Assembly (NCBI RefSeq): GCF_039614765.1
Contig: NZ_CP154879.1
Coordinates: 744,001-808,000, forward strand
Source of the DNA: Castellaniella sp. MT123
Lineage (GTDB): Bacteria; Pseudomonadota; Gammaproteobacteria; Burkholderiales; Burkholderiaceae_B
Length of the DNA stretch: 64,000 nt
Reading direction: 5' to 3'
Shown here: positions 43,201 through 53,174 of the stretch, one piece after another
How the letters are laid out: the number at the start of each line of letters is the position of its first letter
Position numbering within the stretch: position 1 is the stretch's first letter
Made by a program: the position numbers and the translations under genes
The notes under the pieces: model-generated
The model's database searches: none
What the model was told of the DNA's origin: nothing
The model's input: only the letters and a program-made list of their open reading frames with translations

Positions 43201-44322
43201 ATGAACATTCGCTTGACGCCAATGGTCGCCGCACTGGGGCTGGCCGCTGGCATGATGATGTCTTCCGCGGCGAGCGCTGATACGATCAAGATCGCCATTG
43301 CGGGGCCTTATACCGGGGCATTGACGCAGTATGGCGACATGGTCAAAGAAGGTGTCGACACAGCAGTCGAAACCATCAACGCCGCCGGCGGCGTGCTGGG
43401 CAAGAAACTCGAAATCGTCGTGATGGACGACTCCTGCGAACCGAAGCAGGGCCCCGTGGTAGCCAACCGTGTGGTCAATGAAAAGATCCATTACGTCGTG
43501 GGCCACGTGTGCTCCGGCGCGACGATCGCCGCTGCCCCCGTCTACAACAACGAAGGTATCGTGATGGTCTCGCCATCGGCAACTTCGCCCGCCGTGACGG
43601 ATGGCAAGAACTACGACATGATCTTCCGCACCATCGGCCGTGACGACCAGCAAGGCCCCGCGGCTGCGGAATTCATCGCCCAGAAGATCAAACCCAAGGC
43701 CGTGGCCGTGCTGCACGACAAACAGTCGTACGGCCAGGGCATTGCCACCGCCGTGAAGAACAACCTGGAAAAGGCGGGCGTGAAGGTCGTCATGTTCGAG
43801 GGCATCAACGCCGGTGACAGCGATTATTCCGCCGTTATCACCAAACTCAAATCCTCCGGCGCCGACTTCGTGTACTACGGCGGCTATCACCCGGAAATGG
43901 GTCTGCTGCTGCGCCAGGGCGCCGAACAGGGCCTGAAGGCCAAGTTCATGGGCCCGGAAGGCGTGGGTAACCCGGACATCAACGCCATTGCCGGCCCTGC
44001 CGTCGAAGGCATGCTGGTGACGCTGCCGGCCGACTTCACGTCGAATCCCGCCAACGCCTCCGTGGTCAAGGCCTTCAAGGACAAAGGCCGCAATCCGGGT
44101 GGCGCCTTCCAGCTGACCGCCTATTCGGCCGTGGATGCCATCGTGGCCGGTATCAAGGGCGTCGGCAAGGACGACCCGTCCAAGGTGGCCGCCTGGTTGC
44201 ACAGCAACACCGTCAAGACCCCGATCGGCGATATCGCCTGGAACAAACAGGGCGATCTGAAGTCCTTCAAGTTCGACGTGTTCACCTGGCACGCCAACGG
44301 CTCGAAGACCGTCTATCAATGA
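43201..44322 (+). CDS. livJ: Branched-chain amino-acid binding protein (LivJ type), orphan
   Basis: A 373-residue receptor with a signal peptide (ALGLAAGMMMSSAASA) and DTIKIAIAGPYTGALTQYGDMVKEGVDTAVETINAAGGVLG, then MDDSCEPKQGPVVANRVVNEKIHYVVGHVCSG, diagnostic of LivJ/LivK. AGGAGG precedes the ATG at 43201. It closely resembles the receptor at 49.8 kb, encoded with a full transporter; this copy has no permease beside it and probably feeds that transporter, as LivJ does in E. coli. A strong hairpin follows. Confidence 0.93.
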   Translation: MNIRLTPMVAALGLAAGMMMSSAASADTIKIAIAGPYTGALTQYGDMVKEGVDTAVETINAAGGVLGKKLEIVVMDDSCEPKQGPVVANRVVNEKIHYVVGHVCSGATIAAAPVYNNEGIVMVSPSATSPAVTDGKNYDMIFRTIGRDDQQGPAAAEFIAQKIKPKAVAVLHDKQSYGQGIATAVKNNLEKAGVKVVMFEGINAGDSDYSAVITKLKSSGADFVYYGGYHPEMGLLLRQGAEQGLKAKFMGPEGVGNPDINAIAGPAVEGMLVTLPADFTSNPANASVVKAFKDKGRNPGGAFQLTAYSAVDAIVAGIKGVGKDDPSKVAAWLHSNTVKTPIGDIAWNKQGDLKSFKFDVFTWHANGSKTVYQ

Positions 44323-44370
44323 TCAGTCAGCGGGCTGGTTGATCCAGCCCCATGATTGAAGGCGTGATTC

Positions 44371-44408
44371 AAAGCATCGGGGCCCCGTAAAAGGGGCCCC
44401 GATGCTTT
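44371..44408. terminator. Long perfect hairpin between livJ and ugpC
   Basis: AAAGCATCGGGGCCCC (44371-44386) pairs perfectly over 16 bp with GGGGCCCCGATGCTTT (44393-44408), loop of 6 nt. It lies between the convergent livJ and ugpC ends and ends in TTT on both strands. A second small hairpin (GGGCTGG/CCAGCCC, 44332-44350) precedes it. Confidence 0.8.
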
Positions 44409-44430
44409 GGCCGAGTGGTCCGCGCGGCCG

Positions 44431-45510
44431 TCAGTCGCCGATGCGCTTGCCTGTGCCGGCGTCGAACCAGTGGGCGGGATGCTGCCCGTCGGGGCCCAGG
44501 GTGATGGTATCGCCGTTCTTCAATGGCCGATCCCGTGTCTCGGTCACGGCGCAACGCAGCACCAGGGGCTGTTCACCCCAGCGGGCATGAATCAGTTGCT
44601 CGGAACCCAGCACCTCGACCATGTCGACCCGGGCCTGCAAGCCAGGCGCGCCCAGACGCAGGTGTTCCGGGCGCAGGCCCAGGATGCCCCGCGAGTTGGT
44701 ACCGGCCGCCATGGGTACCCGGACGGGCAGTGTGGCGCCATCCGGCCCCAGGGCGCGGCCCTGGGCATCGATATCCACATTGAGCAGATTCATGGGTGGT
44801 AACCCGATGAAGCCTGCGACAAAGACCGTGGCGGGGTGCTCGAAGACCTCGGCGGGGGTGCCGATCTGTTCCGGGATGCCCTGATTCATGACGATCATGC
44901 GATGCGCCAGTGTCATGGCTTCCACCTGATCGTGGGTGACGTACAGACTGGTGGTCTTCAGGCGCTGATGCAGCTTCTGAATCTCCAGGCGCATTTGCAC
45001 GCGCAATTTTGCGTCCAGATTCGATAATGGTTCGTCGAACAGGAAGACGGAGGGTTCCCGCACGATGGCGCGGCCCATGGCCACGCGCTGGCGCTGGCCG
45101 CCCGAGAGCTGGCGTGGCCGGCGATCCAGCAGGTGATCGAGTTCCAGGATGCGCGCCGCGTCTTCCACACGGTGACGGATTTCGGCCTTGGGCAGATGGC
45201 GGATCTTCAGGCCGTAGGCCATGTTGTCGAAGACGCTCATGTGGGGGTAGAGCGCGTAGTTCTGGAACACCATGGCAATGTCGCGCTCGGCGGGTTCCAG
45301 GGTGTTGACCACGCGATCGCCGATGGAGATCTCGCCGTCGGTCACGGATTCCAGGCCGGCGACCATGCGCATCAGCGTGGATTTCCCGCATCCTGAAGGA
45401 CCGACGATGACGACGAATTCGCCGTCATGGACTTCCATGTCGATGCCGTGAATGACGGCCACACCGCCCGGGTAGGTCTTGCGCACATTGCGAAAGCTCA
45501 GGGTTGCCAT
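44431..45510 (-). CDS. ugpC: sn-Glycerol-3-phosphate ABC ATPase
   Basis: A 359-residue MalK/UgpC-class ATPase: Walker [66 protein letters not shown] and [11 protein letters not shown]. The C-terminal TOBE domain has [14 protein letters not shown] and [12 protein letters not shown], so the regulatory domain is complete. It is the last gene of ugpBAEC on the minus strand. Confidence 0.92.
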   Translation of the reverse strand: MATLSFRNVRKTYPGGVAVIHGIDMEVHDGEFVVIVGPSGCGKSTLMRMVAGLESVTDGEISIGDRVVNTLEPAERDIAMVFQNYALYPHMSVFDNMAYGLKIRHLPKAEIRHRVEDAARILELDHLLDRRPRQLSGGQRQRVAMGRAIVREPSVFLFDEPLSNLDAKLRVQMRLEIQKLHQRLKTTSLYVTHDQVEAMTLAHRMIVMNQGIPEQIGTPAEVFEHPATVFVAGFIGLPPMNLLNVDIDAQGRALGPDGATLPVRVPMAAGTNSRGILGLRPEHLRLGAPGLQARVDMVEVLGSEQLIHARWGEQPLVLRCAVTETRDRPLKNGDTITLGPDGQHPAHWFDAGTGKRIGD

Positions 45511-45525
45511 GAGAAAACGTATGTC

Positions 45526-46368
45526 CTATTTTTCTGTGTCGACCAGGCCCTTGACGAACCATTTCTGCATCAGGATGACCACAGCGGCTGGCGGTACCAT
45601 GGCCAGCAGGGCGGTCGCCATGACCAGGTTCCATTCCGTGACGCTGTCGCCGCCGGCGATCATGCGGCGGATGCCCACGACCACCGGGTACATGTTTTCC
45701 TGGGTTGCGATGATCAGCGGCCACAGGTACTGGTTCCAGCCATAGATGAACTGGATCACGAACAGCGCCGCGATGCTGGTGCGCGACAGCGGCAGCAGGA
45801 TGTCCTTGAAGAATCGCATGGGGCCCGCGCCATCGATGCGTGCGGCTTCGACGAGCTCATCGGGGACCGTGAGGAAAAACTGCCGGAACAGAAACGTGGC
45901 CGTCGCCGATGCGATCAGCGGCAGGGTCAGGCCCGCATAGCTGTTGAGCATCCCCAAGTTGGCGATCACCGCGTAGGTGGGTGCGATACGGACTTCGACG
46001 GGCAGCATCAGGGTGATGAAGATCATCCAGAAGCACAGCATGCGGAACCGGAAGCGGAAATAGACGACCGCGAAGGCCGACAGCATGGAAATCGCGATCT
46101 TGCCGATGGCGATGGCCAGCGCCATGAAGGTGCTGATCCACAGCATGCGGCCTACCGGGGGCGTATTGATGGCCCCGCCTGTCAGGACTGTCCAGTAATT
46201 GCCGAGAAAGTGCGAACCCGGGATGAGCGACATGGGTGCCTGGGCGACTTCCTGAGCGGTCTGCGTCGAGGCAACGAACGCGACATACAGAGGGAAGGCG
46301 ATCACGACCACGCCCAGAATCAGGACGGCATGGGACACCAGGTCCAGCAGCGGCCGGCGCTCAACCAT
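45526..46368 (-). CDS. ugpE: sn-Glycerol-3-phosphate ABC permease UgpE
   Basis: A 280-residue MalG-type permease. It has [26 protein letters not shown] at the N-terminus and the EAA loop [29 protein letters not shown], typical of UgpE. The C-terminal [13 protein letters not shown] (Q-x-x-F-V-x-G-x-x-x-G-A/E-like) is normal for MalG/UgpE proteins. It lies between ugpA and ugpC with short gaps. Confidence 0.92.
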   Translation of the reverse strand: MVERRPLLDLVSHAVLILGVVVIAFPLYVAFVASTQTAQEVAQAPMSLIPGSHFLGNYWTVLTGGAINTPPVGRMLWISTFMALAIAIGKIAISMLSAFAVVYFRFRFRMLCFWMIFITLMLPVEVRIAPTYAVIANLGMLNSYAGLTLPLIASATATFLFRQFFLTVPDELVEAARIDGAGPMRFFKDILLPLSRTSIAALFVIQFIYGWNQYLWPLIIATQENMYPVVVGIRRMIAGGDSVTEWNLVMATALLAMVPPAAVVILMQKWFVKGLVDTEK

Positions 46369-46419
46369 GTTCGACCCTGCGGGAAAGGGAGGGGATGATT
46401 TTCGAACGAATGCGGCGCA

Positions 46420-47301
46420 TCAATAGTTCACCTTGCGATCGACGTAGCGGAACTGCACGACCGTCAATGCGATGACGATCAGCATCAGGATGACGGATTG
46501 GGCACCCGAGGAACCCAGATCCAGACCCTTGAAGCCAGCGTTGTAGACCTTGTAGACCAGGATGTCTGTGGCATGGCCAGGGCCGCCCTGAGTGACCACG
46601 TCGATCACGGCGAAGGTGTCGAAGAAAGCGTAGATGAAATTGATCACCAGCAGGAAGAAGCTGGTGGGAGACAGCAGGGGAAATACGATGGTCCAGAACC
46701 GGCGCGCGGGGCCGGCGCCATCGATCGCGGCGGCTTCGATCAGGGATCGGGGAATGGACTGCAGGCCCGCCAGAAAAAACAGGAAGTTGTACGAGACCTG
46801 TTTCCAGACGGCGGCGAAGACGATCAGGGCCATGGCGTCCCCGCCATCCAGGCGGGGATTCCAGGACAGCCCCAGGCGCAGCATACCGACGGCCAGGATC
46901 CCGACCGAAGGCGAGAACAGGAACAGCCACAGCACACCGGCCACTGCGGCGGCGACAGCGTAGGGCCAGATCAGCAGAGTCTTGTAGATGGCGGCACCAC
47001 GCACGACACGGTCCGCCATCACGGCCAGCAGCAGCGAGATCCCCAGGCCAAAGAACGCTACCAGTGCGGAGAACCAGGCCGTGGTACGCAGAGACGCCAG
47101 GTAATCCGCACTGCCGAACAGGTCGGTGAAATTGGCCAGCCCCACGAATTGCGAGGACAGGCCAAAGGGGTCTTCGACGCGAAACGACTGCCACATGGCC
47201 TGCCCGGCCGGCCAGAAAAAAAACACCAGGGTGATGGCCAGCTGGGGCGCCAGCAAGAGCCAGGGCAGGGTCCGATGATGGAAGACGACGCGTTTTTCCA
47301 T
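46420..47301 (-). CDS. ugpA: sn-Glycerol-3-phosphate ABC permease UgpA
   Basis: A 293-residue MalF-type permease: [27 protein letters not shown], the conserved [42 protein letters not shown] (EAA loop) and [21 protein letters not shown]. It forms the heterodimeric channel with UgpE. It starts 4 nt after the ugpB stop. Confidence 0.93.
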   Translation of the reverse strand: MEKRVVFHHRTLPWLLLAPQLAITLVFFFWPAGQAMWQSFRVEDPFGLSSQFVGLANFTDLFGSADYLASLRTTAWFSALVAFFGLGISLLLAVMADRVVRGAAIYKTLLIWPYAVAAAVAGVLWLFLFSPSVGILAVGMLRLGLSWNPRLDGGDAMALIVFAAVWKQVSYNFLFFLAGLQSIPRSLIEAAAIDGAGPARRFWTIVFPLLSPTSFFLLVINFIYAFFDTFAVIDVVTQGGPGHATDILVYKVYNAGFKGLDLGSSGAQSVILMLIVIALTVVQFRYVDRKVNY

Positions 47302-47304
47302 CGA

Positions 47305-48615
47305 TTACTTCATGCTCTTTTCAAAGCGCTCAAGCAGGGCGTTGCCTTCGGTGGTCATCTTTTTCAGGCCGGCGTCCGGGGTGGTATTGCCCGCGAAGAT
47401 CTGTTCCATGGTGGCGTCTTCGATGTCGCGGATCTGCGGCAGGTAGCCCAGCCGGATCCCGCGGGAGTTGGTGGTCGTGTTGGCGTTCAACTGCTGGACG
47501 GCGACCTCGGTGCCGGGGTTCTTTTCATAGAAGCCGGACTGCTTGGTCAGATCGTGGCCGGCTTTGGTCACGGGCACGTAGCCCGTGCCCTGATGCCAGG
47601 CGGCGGCCTGTTCGGGGCTGGACAGGTATTTGAAGAATTTGATCACGCCCTTGTAGGTGGCGTCGGACTTGCCCGAGAACACCCACAGCGAAGCCCCGCC
47701 GATGATCGAGTTCTGCGGAGCGCCCTTGACGTCGGGATAGTAGGGCAGGGTCGACGTGCCGAAGGCGAACTTGCCTGTCTTGATGATGGAGGCCCGCATC
47801 CCGCTGGAGCCGGTGTACATACCGCATTTGCCGGATGTGAACAGCGCATTGCCCGCGTCGCCGCGCCCGCCATAGGTGAATTCGCCGTCTTTGGACATCT
47901 TGGCCAGGAAGGTCAGGTGTTTCTGGAACAGCGGGCTGTCCAGCAGCAACCGGGCGCCCAGGCCGCCAAAGCCGTTGTCCATCGAGGCGTAGGGTACGTT
48001 ATGCCAAGCGGCGAAATTTTCCAGCTGGATCCAGGCCGGCCAAGCCGTGGAGTAGCCGCATTCCATGCCGGCCGCACGCAGCTTTTTGGCGGCAGCCGCC
48101 ACCTCGGGCCAGGTCTTGGGCGGGGTTTCGGGATCCAGGCCGGCGGTTTTGAAGGCGTCCTTGTTGTAGTACAGCACCGGGGTGGAGCTGTTGAACGGCA
48201 TGGACACCAGCTTGCCGTCCGGCGAGGAATAGTAGCTTGCCACAGCGCCCAGGAAGGCCTTTGGATCGATCGGATCACCGACCTTTTCCGACAGCGCCTG
48301 GACAGGCTGGACCGCGCCCTTGGCGTACATCATGGTGGCGGTGCCGACTTCGAAGACCTGCAGGATGTCGGGGGCGTTGCCGGCACGGAAGGCCGCGATT
48401 CCGGCGTTCATGGATTCGGCGTAGGCGCCCTTGTAGACGGCATGCACCACATAATCGGATTGGCTCTTGTTGAAGGCCTGGGCAATGGCGTCGACGCGCT
48501 CGCCCAGAGGGCCCTCCATGGAATGCCAGAAGGTGATGTCGGTGGCGGCGTGAGCCAGGCCAGTGCTGGTGATCAGCGCAGCCAGAATCGTCATGCGAGA
48601 GAATGCGGATGCCAT
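47305..48615 (-). CDS. ugpB: sn-Glycerol-3-phosphate-binding protein UgpB
   Basis: A 436-residue extracellular solute-binding protein with a signal peptide (ILAALITSTGLAHA), followed by ATDITFWHSMEGPLGERVDAIAQAFNKSQSDYVVHAVYKGAYAESMNAGIAAFRAGNAPDILQVFEVGTATMM, a strong UgpB match. It binds glycerol-3-phosphate or glycerophosphodiesters in the periplasm. Head of ugpBAEC. No pho-box was identified, and ugpQ is absent after ugpC. Confidence 0.93.
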   Translation of the reverse strand: MASAFSRMTILAALITSTGLAHAATDITFWHSMEGPLGERVDAIAQAFNKSQSDYVVHAVYKGAYAESMNAGIAAFRAGNAPDILQVFEVGTATMMYAKGAVQPVQALSEKVGDPIDPKAFLGAVASYYSSPDGKLVSMPFNSSTPVLYYNKDAFKTAGLDPETPPKTWPEVAAAAKKLRAAGMECGYSTAWPAWIQLENFAAWHNVPYASMDNGFGGLGARLLLDSPLFQKHLTFLAKMSKDGEFTYGGRGDAGNALFTSGKCGMYTGSSGMRASIIKTGKFAFGTSTLPYYPDVKGAPQNSIIGGASLWVFSGKSDATYKGVIKFFKYLSSPEQAAAWHQGTGYVPVTKAGHDLTKQSGFYEKNPGTEVAVQQLNANTTTNSRGIRLGYLPQIRDIEDATMEQIFAGNTTPDAGLKKMTTEGNALLERFEKSMK

Positions 48616-48768
48616 CTGAGTTCTCCTGTGGAATGCCCCCGGAACCCCCCCGGTCGGCGAAGTGGGGGATTGTAGGCAGGTATTGTGACCAGTTCATGTC
48701 GGCTTTGACAATCCCGGTTTGCCAAGGGGTCTTCTGCGGAAGCGGGCGGGATCGTACAATGGCAGGCT

Positions 48769-49602
48769 ATGAAAAACACACTCTCTCTTGCACTGATCGG
48801 CGGGGGCAATATGGCCAGCGCCCTGGCCAGCGGGCTCATCGGGCGGCGCTGCGCCGCCGCCGACGTTCACGTCATCGACCCGGGGGACGATACGCGGTCC
48901 CGCTGGGAAGCATTGGGCACGACGACGGCCACAGCACCGGATGCCCGGTTGTCGGAATGCCGTGTCTGGTTTTTCGCCGTCAAGCCGCAGGTCATGGCCG
49001 AGGTCGTGCGCCAGTGCCAGCCGTGGTTGCGTCCCGATACGCTGGTGATCAGCATTGCCGCCGGTATTCCGGGGTCGGCCATCGCCGGCTGGCTGGGTTC
49101 GGGCTCTGTCCCTTATACCCGGGTCGTGCGCTGTATGCCCAACACCCCGGCCCTGATCGCCGCCGGCATGACCGGCATGACAGCTCTGTCCGGGGTCGAC
49201 GATCCGGATCGCGTGCTGGCCGAAGAGCTGCTGCGCGCCGTGGGTGATGTGCTGTGGGTGGCTGACGATGCCGCGATCGATGCGGTGACCGCCGTGTCGG
49301 GTAGCGGCCCCGCCTATGTGTTCTTGTTTCTAGAGGCCCTGATCGCCGCTGGCGTCGAACAGGGCCTGACCCCCGAACAGGCACGTCAGCTGGCGCTGGC
49401 CACCTTCCATGGTGCTACCCAGTTGGCCACGCTGTCGCCGGATTCGCCGGCGGTGCTGCGCGAACGGGTAACCTCCAAGGGCGGCACGACGGCGGCCGCG
49501 CTGGCGGTGTTCCAGCAGCATGGTCTGACCGACATCATGCGCGAGGCGGTCTCGGCGGCGGCGCGTCGGGCAGGCGAACTGGCCCGTGAATTCTCCCGCT
49601 GA
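48769..49602 (+). CDS. proC: Pyrroline-5-carboxylate reductase
   Basis: A 277-residue ProC: N-terminal Rossmann motif ALIGGGNMASALASGLIGR, VFFAVKPQVMAEVV-type WFFAVKPQVMAEVVRQC, RVVRCMPNTPALIAAGMTGM and the C-terminal helix box SGSGPAYVFLFLEALIAAGVEQGLTPEQARQLALATFHGATQL, ERVTSKGGTTAAAL. It makes proline from pyrroline-5-carboxylate. It is divergent from ugpB and lies before the liv operon. Confidence 0.96.
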   Translation: MKNTLSLALIGGGNMASALASGLIGRRCAAADVHVIDPGDDTRSRWEALGTTTATAPDARLSECRVWFFAVKPQVMAEVVRQCQPWLRPDTLVISIAAGIPGSAIAGWLGSGSVPYTRVVRCMPNTPALIAAGMTGMTALSGVDDPDRVLAEELLRAVGDVLWVADDAAIDAVTAVSGSGPAYVFLFLEALIAAGVEQGLTPEQARQLALATFHGATQLATLSPDSPAVLRERVTSKGGTTAAALAVFQQHGLTDIMREAVSAAARRAGELAREFSR

Positions 49603-49642
49603 TCCCGGGTCACCGGACGGAAGCGGCGAGATGACCTGTGTC

Positions 49643-49669
49643 ATGTCACAGGTGGTCATCAGGGATTAA
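49643..49669 (+). CDS. Possible leader peptide ahead of livK
   Basis: An 8-codon frame, MSQVVIRD, ends with TAA at 49667-49669. It contains three successive branched-chain codons (Val-Val-Ile) and lies in the 210-nt gap before livK, upstream of a terminator-like hairpin. This fits an attenuation leader, but it has no clear ribosome site and is so short that chance is a real alternative. Confidence 0.2.
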   Translation: MSQVVIRD

Positions 49670-49757
49670 CCGTAGTGACACTCCGGACCCAAGTCGTCAG
49701 AATACGCCTGCCGCTCAGGGCAGAAGCAATAAACCAAGGCTTACCGTCCTGGCTTGA

Positions 49758-49780
49758 AGCCCCCGATCGGGGGCTCTTTC
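49758..49780 (+). terminator. Terminator-like palindrome upstream of livK
   Basis: AGCCCCC and GGGGGCT flank GATC as part of an 18-bp perfect palindrome (49758-49775), followed by CTTTC. It lies 38 nt before the livK start. It could end proC transcription or act as an attenuator in the liv leader. Confidence 0.55.
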
Positions 49781-49812
49781 AGCCAACGGCGCCTCTACCG
49801 GAGACATTACGA

Positions 49813-50931
49813 ATGAAGTTCACCTTGCGCATCACTCCCGTCATTCTGGCGTTTGGCGCCCTGTCGCTCGCGGCAGGCGCTCAGGCCGATACACTGAAAA
49901 TCGGCATCCCCCAGCCGATGACCGGCCCCAATACTCAGTACGGCGATCAGATCCAGGCCGGCGCGCTCACGGCCATCGATGCGCTCAACGCCGCCGGCGG
50001 CATCAAGGGCATGAAGATCGAGCCCCTGTTGATCGATGATGGCTGCGAACCGAAACAGGCCGTGCCCGCCGCCAATCGCGTGGTCAACTCCGGGGCGAAA
50101 TTCGCCGTGGCGCACGCCTGCTCGGGCACCACGGTTCCCGCAGTGAACGTCTATGAACAGGAAGGCATCGTCGCCATCACCCCGGGCGCGACCTCGCCCC
50201 TGGTCACCGACACGATCAAGCCGCATTTCTTCTTCCGCACCATCGGTCGTGACGACCAGCAGGGTCCGTTCGCCGCCGACTATATCGCCAAGCAGCTGAA
50301 ACCCAAAAAGGTCGCGATCCTGCACGACAAGCAGACCTATGGTTCGGGCTTGGCCAACCAGGTCCAGAAGACGCTGGAAAAGGATGGCGTCAGCGTTGCC
50401 CTGTACGAGGGCATCAACGTCGGCGACAGCGACTATTCGGCCGTCATCTCCAAACTCAAGGCCCTGGGCCCTGACCTGATCTACTTCGGCGGCTATCACC
50501 CCGAACTGGGCCTGCTGCTGCGCCAGGCGCGCGAACAGGGGCTGAACACCCAATTCATGGGGCCTGAAGGGGTTGCCAACAAGGATCTCGTCGCCATCGC
50601 CGGCCCGGCGGTCGACAAGCTGCTGGTCACGCTGCCCGCGGACTTCACCAAGATGAAGGGCAACGATCAGATCCTGGAAAACTTCAAGAAATACAAACGC
50701 AGCCCGGATGGTGCTTTCACCATGCCGGCCTACGCTGCTGTCCAGGTGCTGGCCGACAGCATCAACGCGGTGGGCGCCGACCCGGCCAAGGTCGCCGACT
50801 ACATGCACAGCCACAGCTTCGACACCGGGATCGGCAAGGTCGATTACGATGCGAAGGGCGATCTCAAGCGCTTCGAGTTTGCTGTCTATCGCTGGGATGC
50901 CAAGGGCAACCTGACCCAGATCCAGCCCTAA
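49813..50931 (+). CDS. livK: Branched-chain amino-acid binding protein (LivK type)
   Basis: A 372-residue receptor, first gene of the livKHMGF operon. Signal peptide (ILAFGALSLAAGAQA), then DTLKIGIPQPMTGPNTQYGDQIQAGALTAIDALNAAGGIKG, IDDGCEPKQAVPAANRVVNSGAKFAVAHACSGTT and FRTIGRDDQQGPFAADYIAKQLKPKKVAILHDKQTYG. It parallels the orphan livJ product throughout, so the two are duplicates. Start at 49813 for the signal peptide; the frame upstream is open but unconvincing. Confidence 0.94.
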   Translation: MKFTLRITPVILAFGALSLAAGAQADTLKIGIPQPMTGPNTQYGDQIQAGALTAIDALNAAGGIKGMKIEPLLIDDGCEPKQAVPAANRVVNSGAKFAVAHACSGTTVPAVNVYEQEGIVAITPGATSPLVTDTIKPHFFFRTIGRDDQQGPFAADYIAKQLKPKKVAILHDKQTYGSGLANQVQKTLEKDGVSVALYEGINVGDSDYSAVISKLKALGPDLIYFGGYHPELGLLLRQAREQGLNTQFMGPEGVANKDLVAIAGPAVDKLLVTLPADFTKMKGNDQILENFKKYKRSPDGAFTMPAYAAVQVLADSINAVGADPAKVADYMHSHSFDTGIGKVDYDAKGDLKRFEFAVYRWDAKGNLTQIQP

Positions 50932-50942
50932 GCCGTTCGATG

Positions 50943-50969
50943 GGCTCCGGTGCACGCCGGAGCCGTTTT
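50943..50969 (+). terminator. Terminator hairpin between livK and livH
   Basis: GGCTCCGG (50943-50950) pairs with CCGGAGCC (50957-50964), followed by GTTTTC. It lies 12 nt after the livK stop and should stop part of the transcripts, giving excess binding protein over permease. Confidence 0.7.
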
Positions 50970-50972
50970 CCT

Positions 50973-50994
50973 GGCCGGGCCGACAGGCCCGGCC
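50973..50994 (+). repeat. Second hairpin in the livK-livH gap
   Basis: GGCCGGGCC (50973-50981) and GGCCCGGCC (50986-50994) form a perfect 9-bp stem with a GACA loop, directly behind the terminator hairpin. It has no T run and could stabilise the livK mRNA 3' end or block exonucleases. Confidence 0.6.
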
Positions 50995-51018
50995 GTCATT
51001 CAGTGAATCCCCGCCATT

Positions 51019-51948
51019 ATGTCCGACCTGCTTCCTCTATTGACGCAACAGCTGTTCAACGGCTTGTCGCTCGGCGCCATCTACGCGCTGATCGCGATCG
51101 GCTACACCATGGTCTACGGCATCATCGGCATGATCAATTTCGCCCACGGCGAAATTTACATGATCGGTGCCTACGTCGGTCTGGTCACTTTATCCGCCAT
51201 CGGCATCAATAGCGGATTGCCACTGCCCGTGATGGTGCTGATCATGCTGGTCATGGCGGTGCTGGTCACGGCCGTCTACGGCTTTGCCGTCGAAAAGATT
51301 GCGTATGCGCCCTTGCGCAACAGCCCCCGCCTGGTGCCGCTGATCTCCGCCATCGGCATGTCGATCTTCCTGCAGAACTGGGTGGCGACGGGGCAGGGCG
51401 CGCGCGACATGGCCGTGCCGGCCATGATCAACGGGTCGATCGACTTCACACTCGGCAGCAGCGATTTCACCGTGACGGCGCCATACTCCCGCATCCTCAT
51501 CATCGTGGTGACCGTCCTGATGATGATCGGGCTGACGCTGTTCATCAAATATTCGCGCACCGGCCAGGCATCGCGCGCCTGCTCTCAGGACCTGCATATG
51601 GCCAACCTGCTGGGCATAGACACCAGCCGGATCATTTCCTATACCTTCATGATCGGCGCCATGCTGGCGGCGGTCGGTGGGGTGCTGATCGCTTTGGCGA
51701 TCGGTAAACTCAATCCCTTCATCGGTTTCATCGCCGGCATCAAGGCCTTTACGGCAGCGGTGCTGGGCGGGATCGGCAGCATCCCTGGCGCCATGCTGGG
51801 CGGGGTGCTGCTGGGGCTGGCCGAAACCTTCGCGGCGGCTTTCATCTCCTCGCAATACAAAGACATCGTGGCGTTTTTGCTGCTGGTCTTCATCCTGATG
51901 TTCCGTCCCACGGGGCTGCTGGGCAAACCCGAGGTGGAAAAGGTCTGA
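51019..51948 (+). CDS. livH: Branched-chain amino-acid ABC permease LivH
   Basis: A 309-residue permease of the classical liv system: [44 protein letters not shown] and the coupling loop [42 protein letters not shown]. The C-terminal [29 protein letters not shown] also fits LivH. It overlaps livM by 1 nt (TGATG junction). Confidence 0.94.
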   Translation: MSDLLPLLTQQLFNGLSLGAIYALIAIGYTMVYGIIGMINFAHGEIYMIGAYVGLVTLSAIGINSGLPLPVMVLIMLVMAVLVTAVYGFAVEKIAYAPLRNSPRLVPLISAIGMSIFLQNWVATGQGARDMAVPAMINGSIDFTLGSSDFTVTAPYSRILIIVVTVLMMIGLTLFIKYSRTGQASRACSQDLHMANLLGIDTSRIISYTFMIGAMLAAVGGVLIALAIGKLNPFIGFIAGIKAFTAAVLGGIGSIPGAMLGGVLLGLAETFAAAFISSQYKDIVAFLLLVFILMFRPTGLLGKPEVEKV

Positions 51949-53174
51949 TGATGAAGAATGTCAAAAACTCAATGATCGCCGCCATCCTGGCGGGCGTCAT
52001 CATCGCTCCCATCTATGGCCTGCAGATCCTGCGCCGTGGCCAGGAAACCTATCTGCAGCCCGACTGGAAGATGATCTTCGGCGGCATGGTGCTGGTCTTC
52101 CTGGTCCAGATGCTGCGCCCGCTGCTGAAACAATCCAAGTCGAACGCCGCGCCGCGTTTCAGGATGCCTGCCTTCTCGGACAAGGCCCGCCACAAGGCGA
52201 TCATCGTGTTGATCCTGTTTGCGCTGGTCTGGCCGTTCTTCACCGGCCGGGCACAGGTCGATATCGCCACACTGGTCCTGATCTACGTCATGCTGGGCTT
52301 GGGGCTGAACATCGTGGTTGGTTTTGCCGGGCTGCTGGATCTGGGCTTCGTGGGTTTCTATGCCACCGGCGCCTATACCTATGCCTTGCTCTATCACTGG
52401 GCGGGCTGGGGGTTCTGGCAGGCACTGCCCTTCGCCGGGCTGATGTCGGCCTTCTTCGGCTTTATCCTGGGCTTTCCGGTCCTGCGGCTGCGCGGCGATT
52501 ACCTCGCGATTGTCACGCTGGGTTTCGGCGAAATCATTCGCCTGATGCTCATCAACCTGTACAGCTTCACCGGCGGGCCGGACGGCATTTCGGGGATCCC
52601 GAAGCCGTCGTTCTTCGGCTATCAGATGGTGCGCCGCACCACCGATGGGTCGCCCACATTTCATGATTTGATGGGCTGGACCTTCAACAGCCAGGACGTC
52701 GTGATCTACCTGTACCTGATGGCCCTGGTGCTGGTCTTGTTCACGCTGTATTTCACCAGCCGGCTGATCCGCATGCCGATTGGCCGCGCCTGGGAGGCCC
52801 TGCGTGAAGACGAGATCGCCTGCCGGTCCCTGGGCATGAATCCCCGCAACATCAAGCTTTCCGCCTTCACGATGGGTGCCATGTTCGCGGGCTTTGGCGG
52901 CGCATTCTTTGCCGCCCGCCAAGGCCTGGTCAATCCCGAATCCTTCACCTTCATCGAGTCGGCCTTGATCCTGGCGATCGTGGTGCTGGGGGGCATGGGT
53001 TCCCAGGTCGGGGTGATCCTGGCAGCCGTGTTGCTGACCGTGGTTCCTGAACTTGCCCGCGAATTCGCGGAATACCGCATGTTGATCTTTGGTCTGGTGA
53101 TGGTGGTCATGATGGTCTGGCGCCCACAAGGCCTGCTGCCCGTGAAACGTCCGCAAGTGGAATTGGAATCATGA
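51948..53174 (+). CDS. livM: Branched-chain amino-acid ABC permease LivM
   Basis: A 408-residue permease, longer than the HAAT-operon LivM because of an extra N-terminal membrane region (about 1-85) also seen in E. coli LivM. Core motifs: [52 protein letters not shown] and [47 protein letters not shown]. It pairs with LivH. The stop overlaps livG by 4 nt. Confidence 0.94.
   Translation: MMKNVKNSMIAAILAGVIIAPIYGLQILRRGQETYLQPDWKMIFGGMVLVFLVQMLRPLLKQSKSNAAPRFRMPAFSDKARHKAIIVLILFALVWPFFTGRAQVDIATLVLIYVMLGLGLNIVVGFAGLLDLGFVGFYATGAYTYALLYHWAGWGFWQALPFAGLMSAFFGFILGFPVLRLRGDYLAIVTLGFGEIIRLMLINLYSFTGGPDGISGIPKPSFFGYQMVRRTTDGSPTFHDLMGWTFNSQDVVIYLYLMALVLVLFTLYFTSRLIRMPIGRAWEALREDEIACRSLGMNPRNIKLSAFTMGAMFAGFGGAFFAARQGLVNPESFTFIESALILAIVVLGGMGSQVGVILAAVLLTVVPELAREFAEYRMLIFGLVMVVMMVWRPQGLLPVKRPQVELES

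Noticed and set aside
46498-48675. Long + strand open frame (about 725 codons) across ugpA/ugpB
   Set aside because: It runs antisense to convincing ugp genes with full motifs. Its translation is Gly/Gln/Asp-rich without family features, a usual effect of high GC.
49630-49660. Hairpin GATGACC/GGTCATC after proC as a terminator
   Set aside because: The stem has a 3-nt bulge and no T run; it may matter in the livK leader but is not a convincing terminator on its own.
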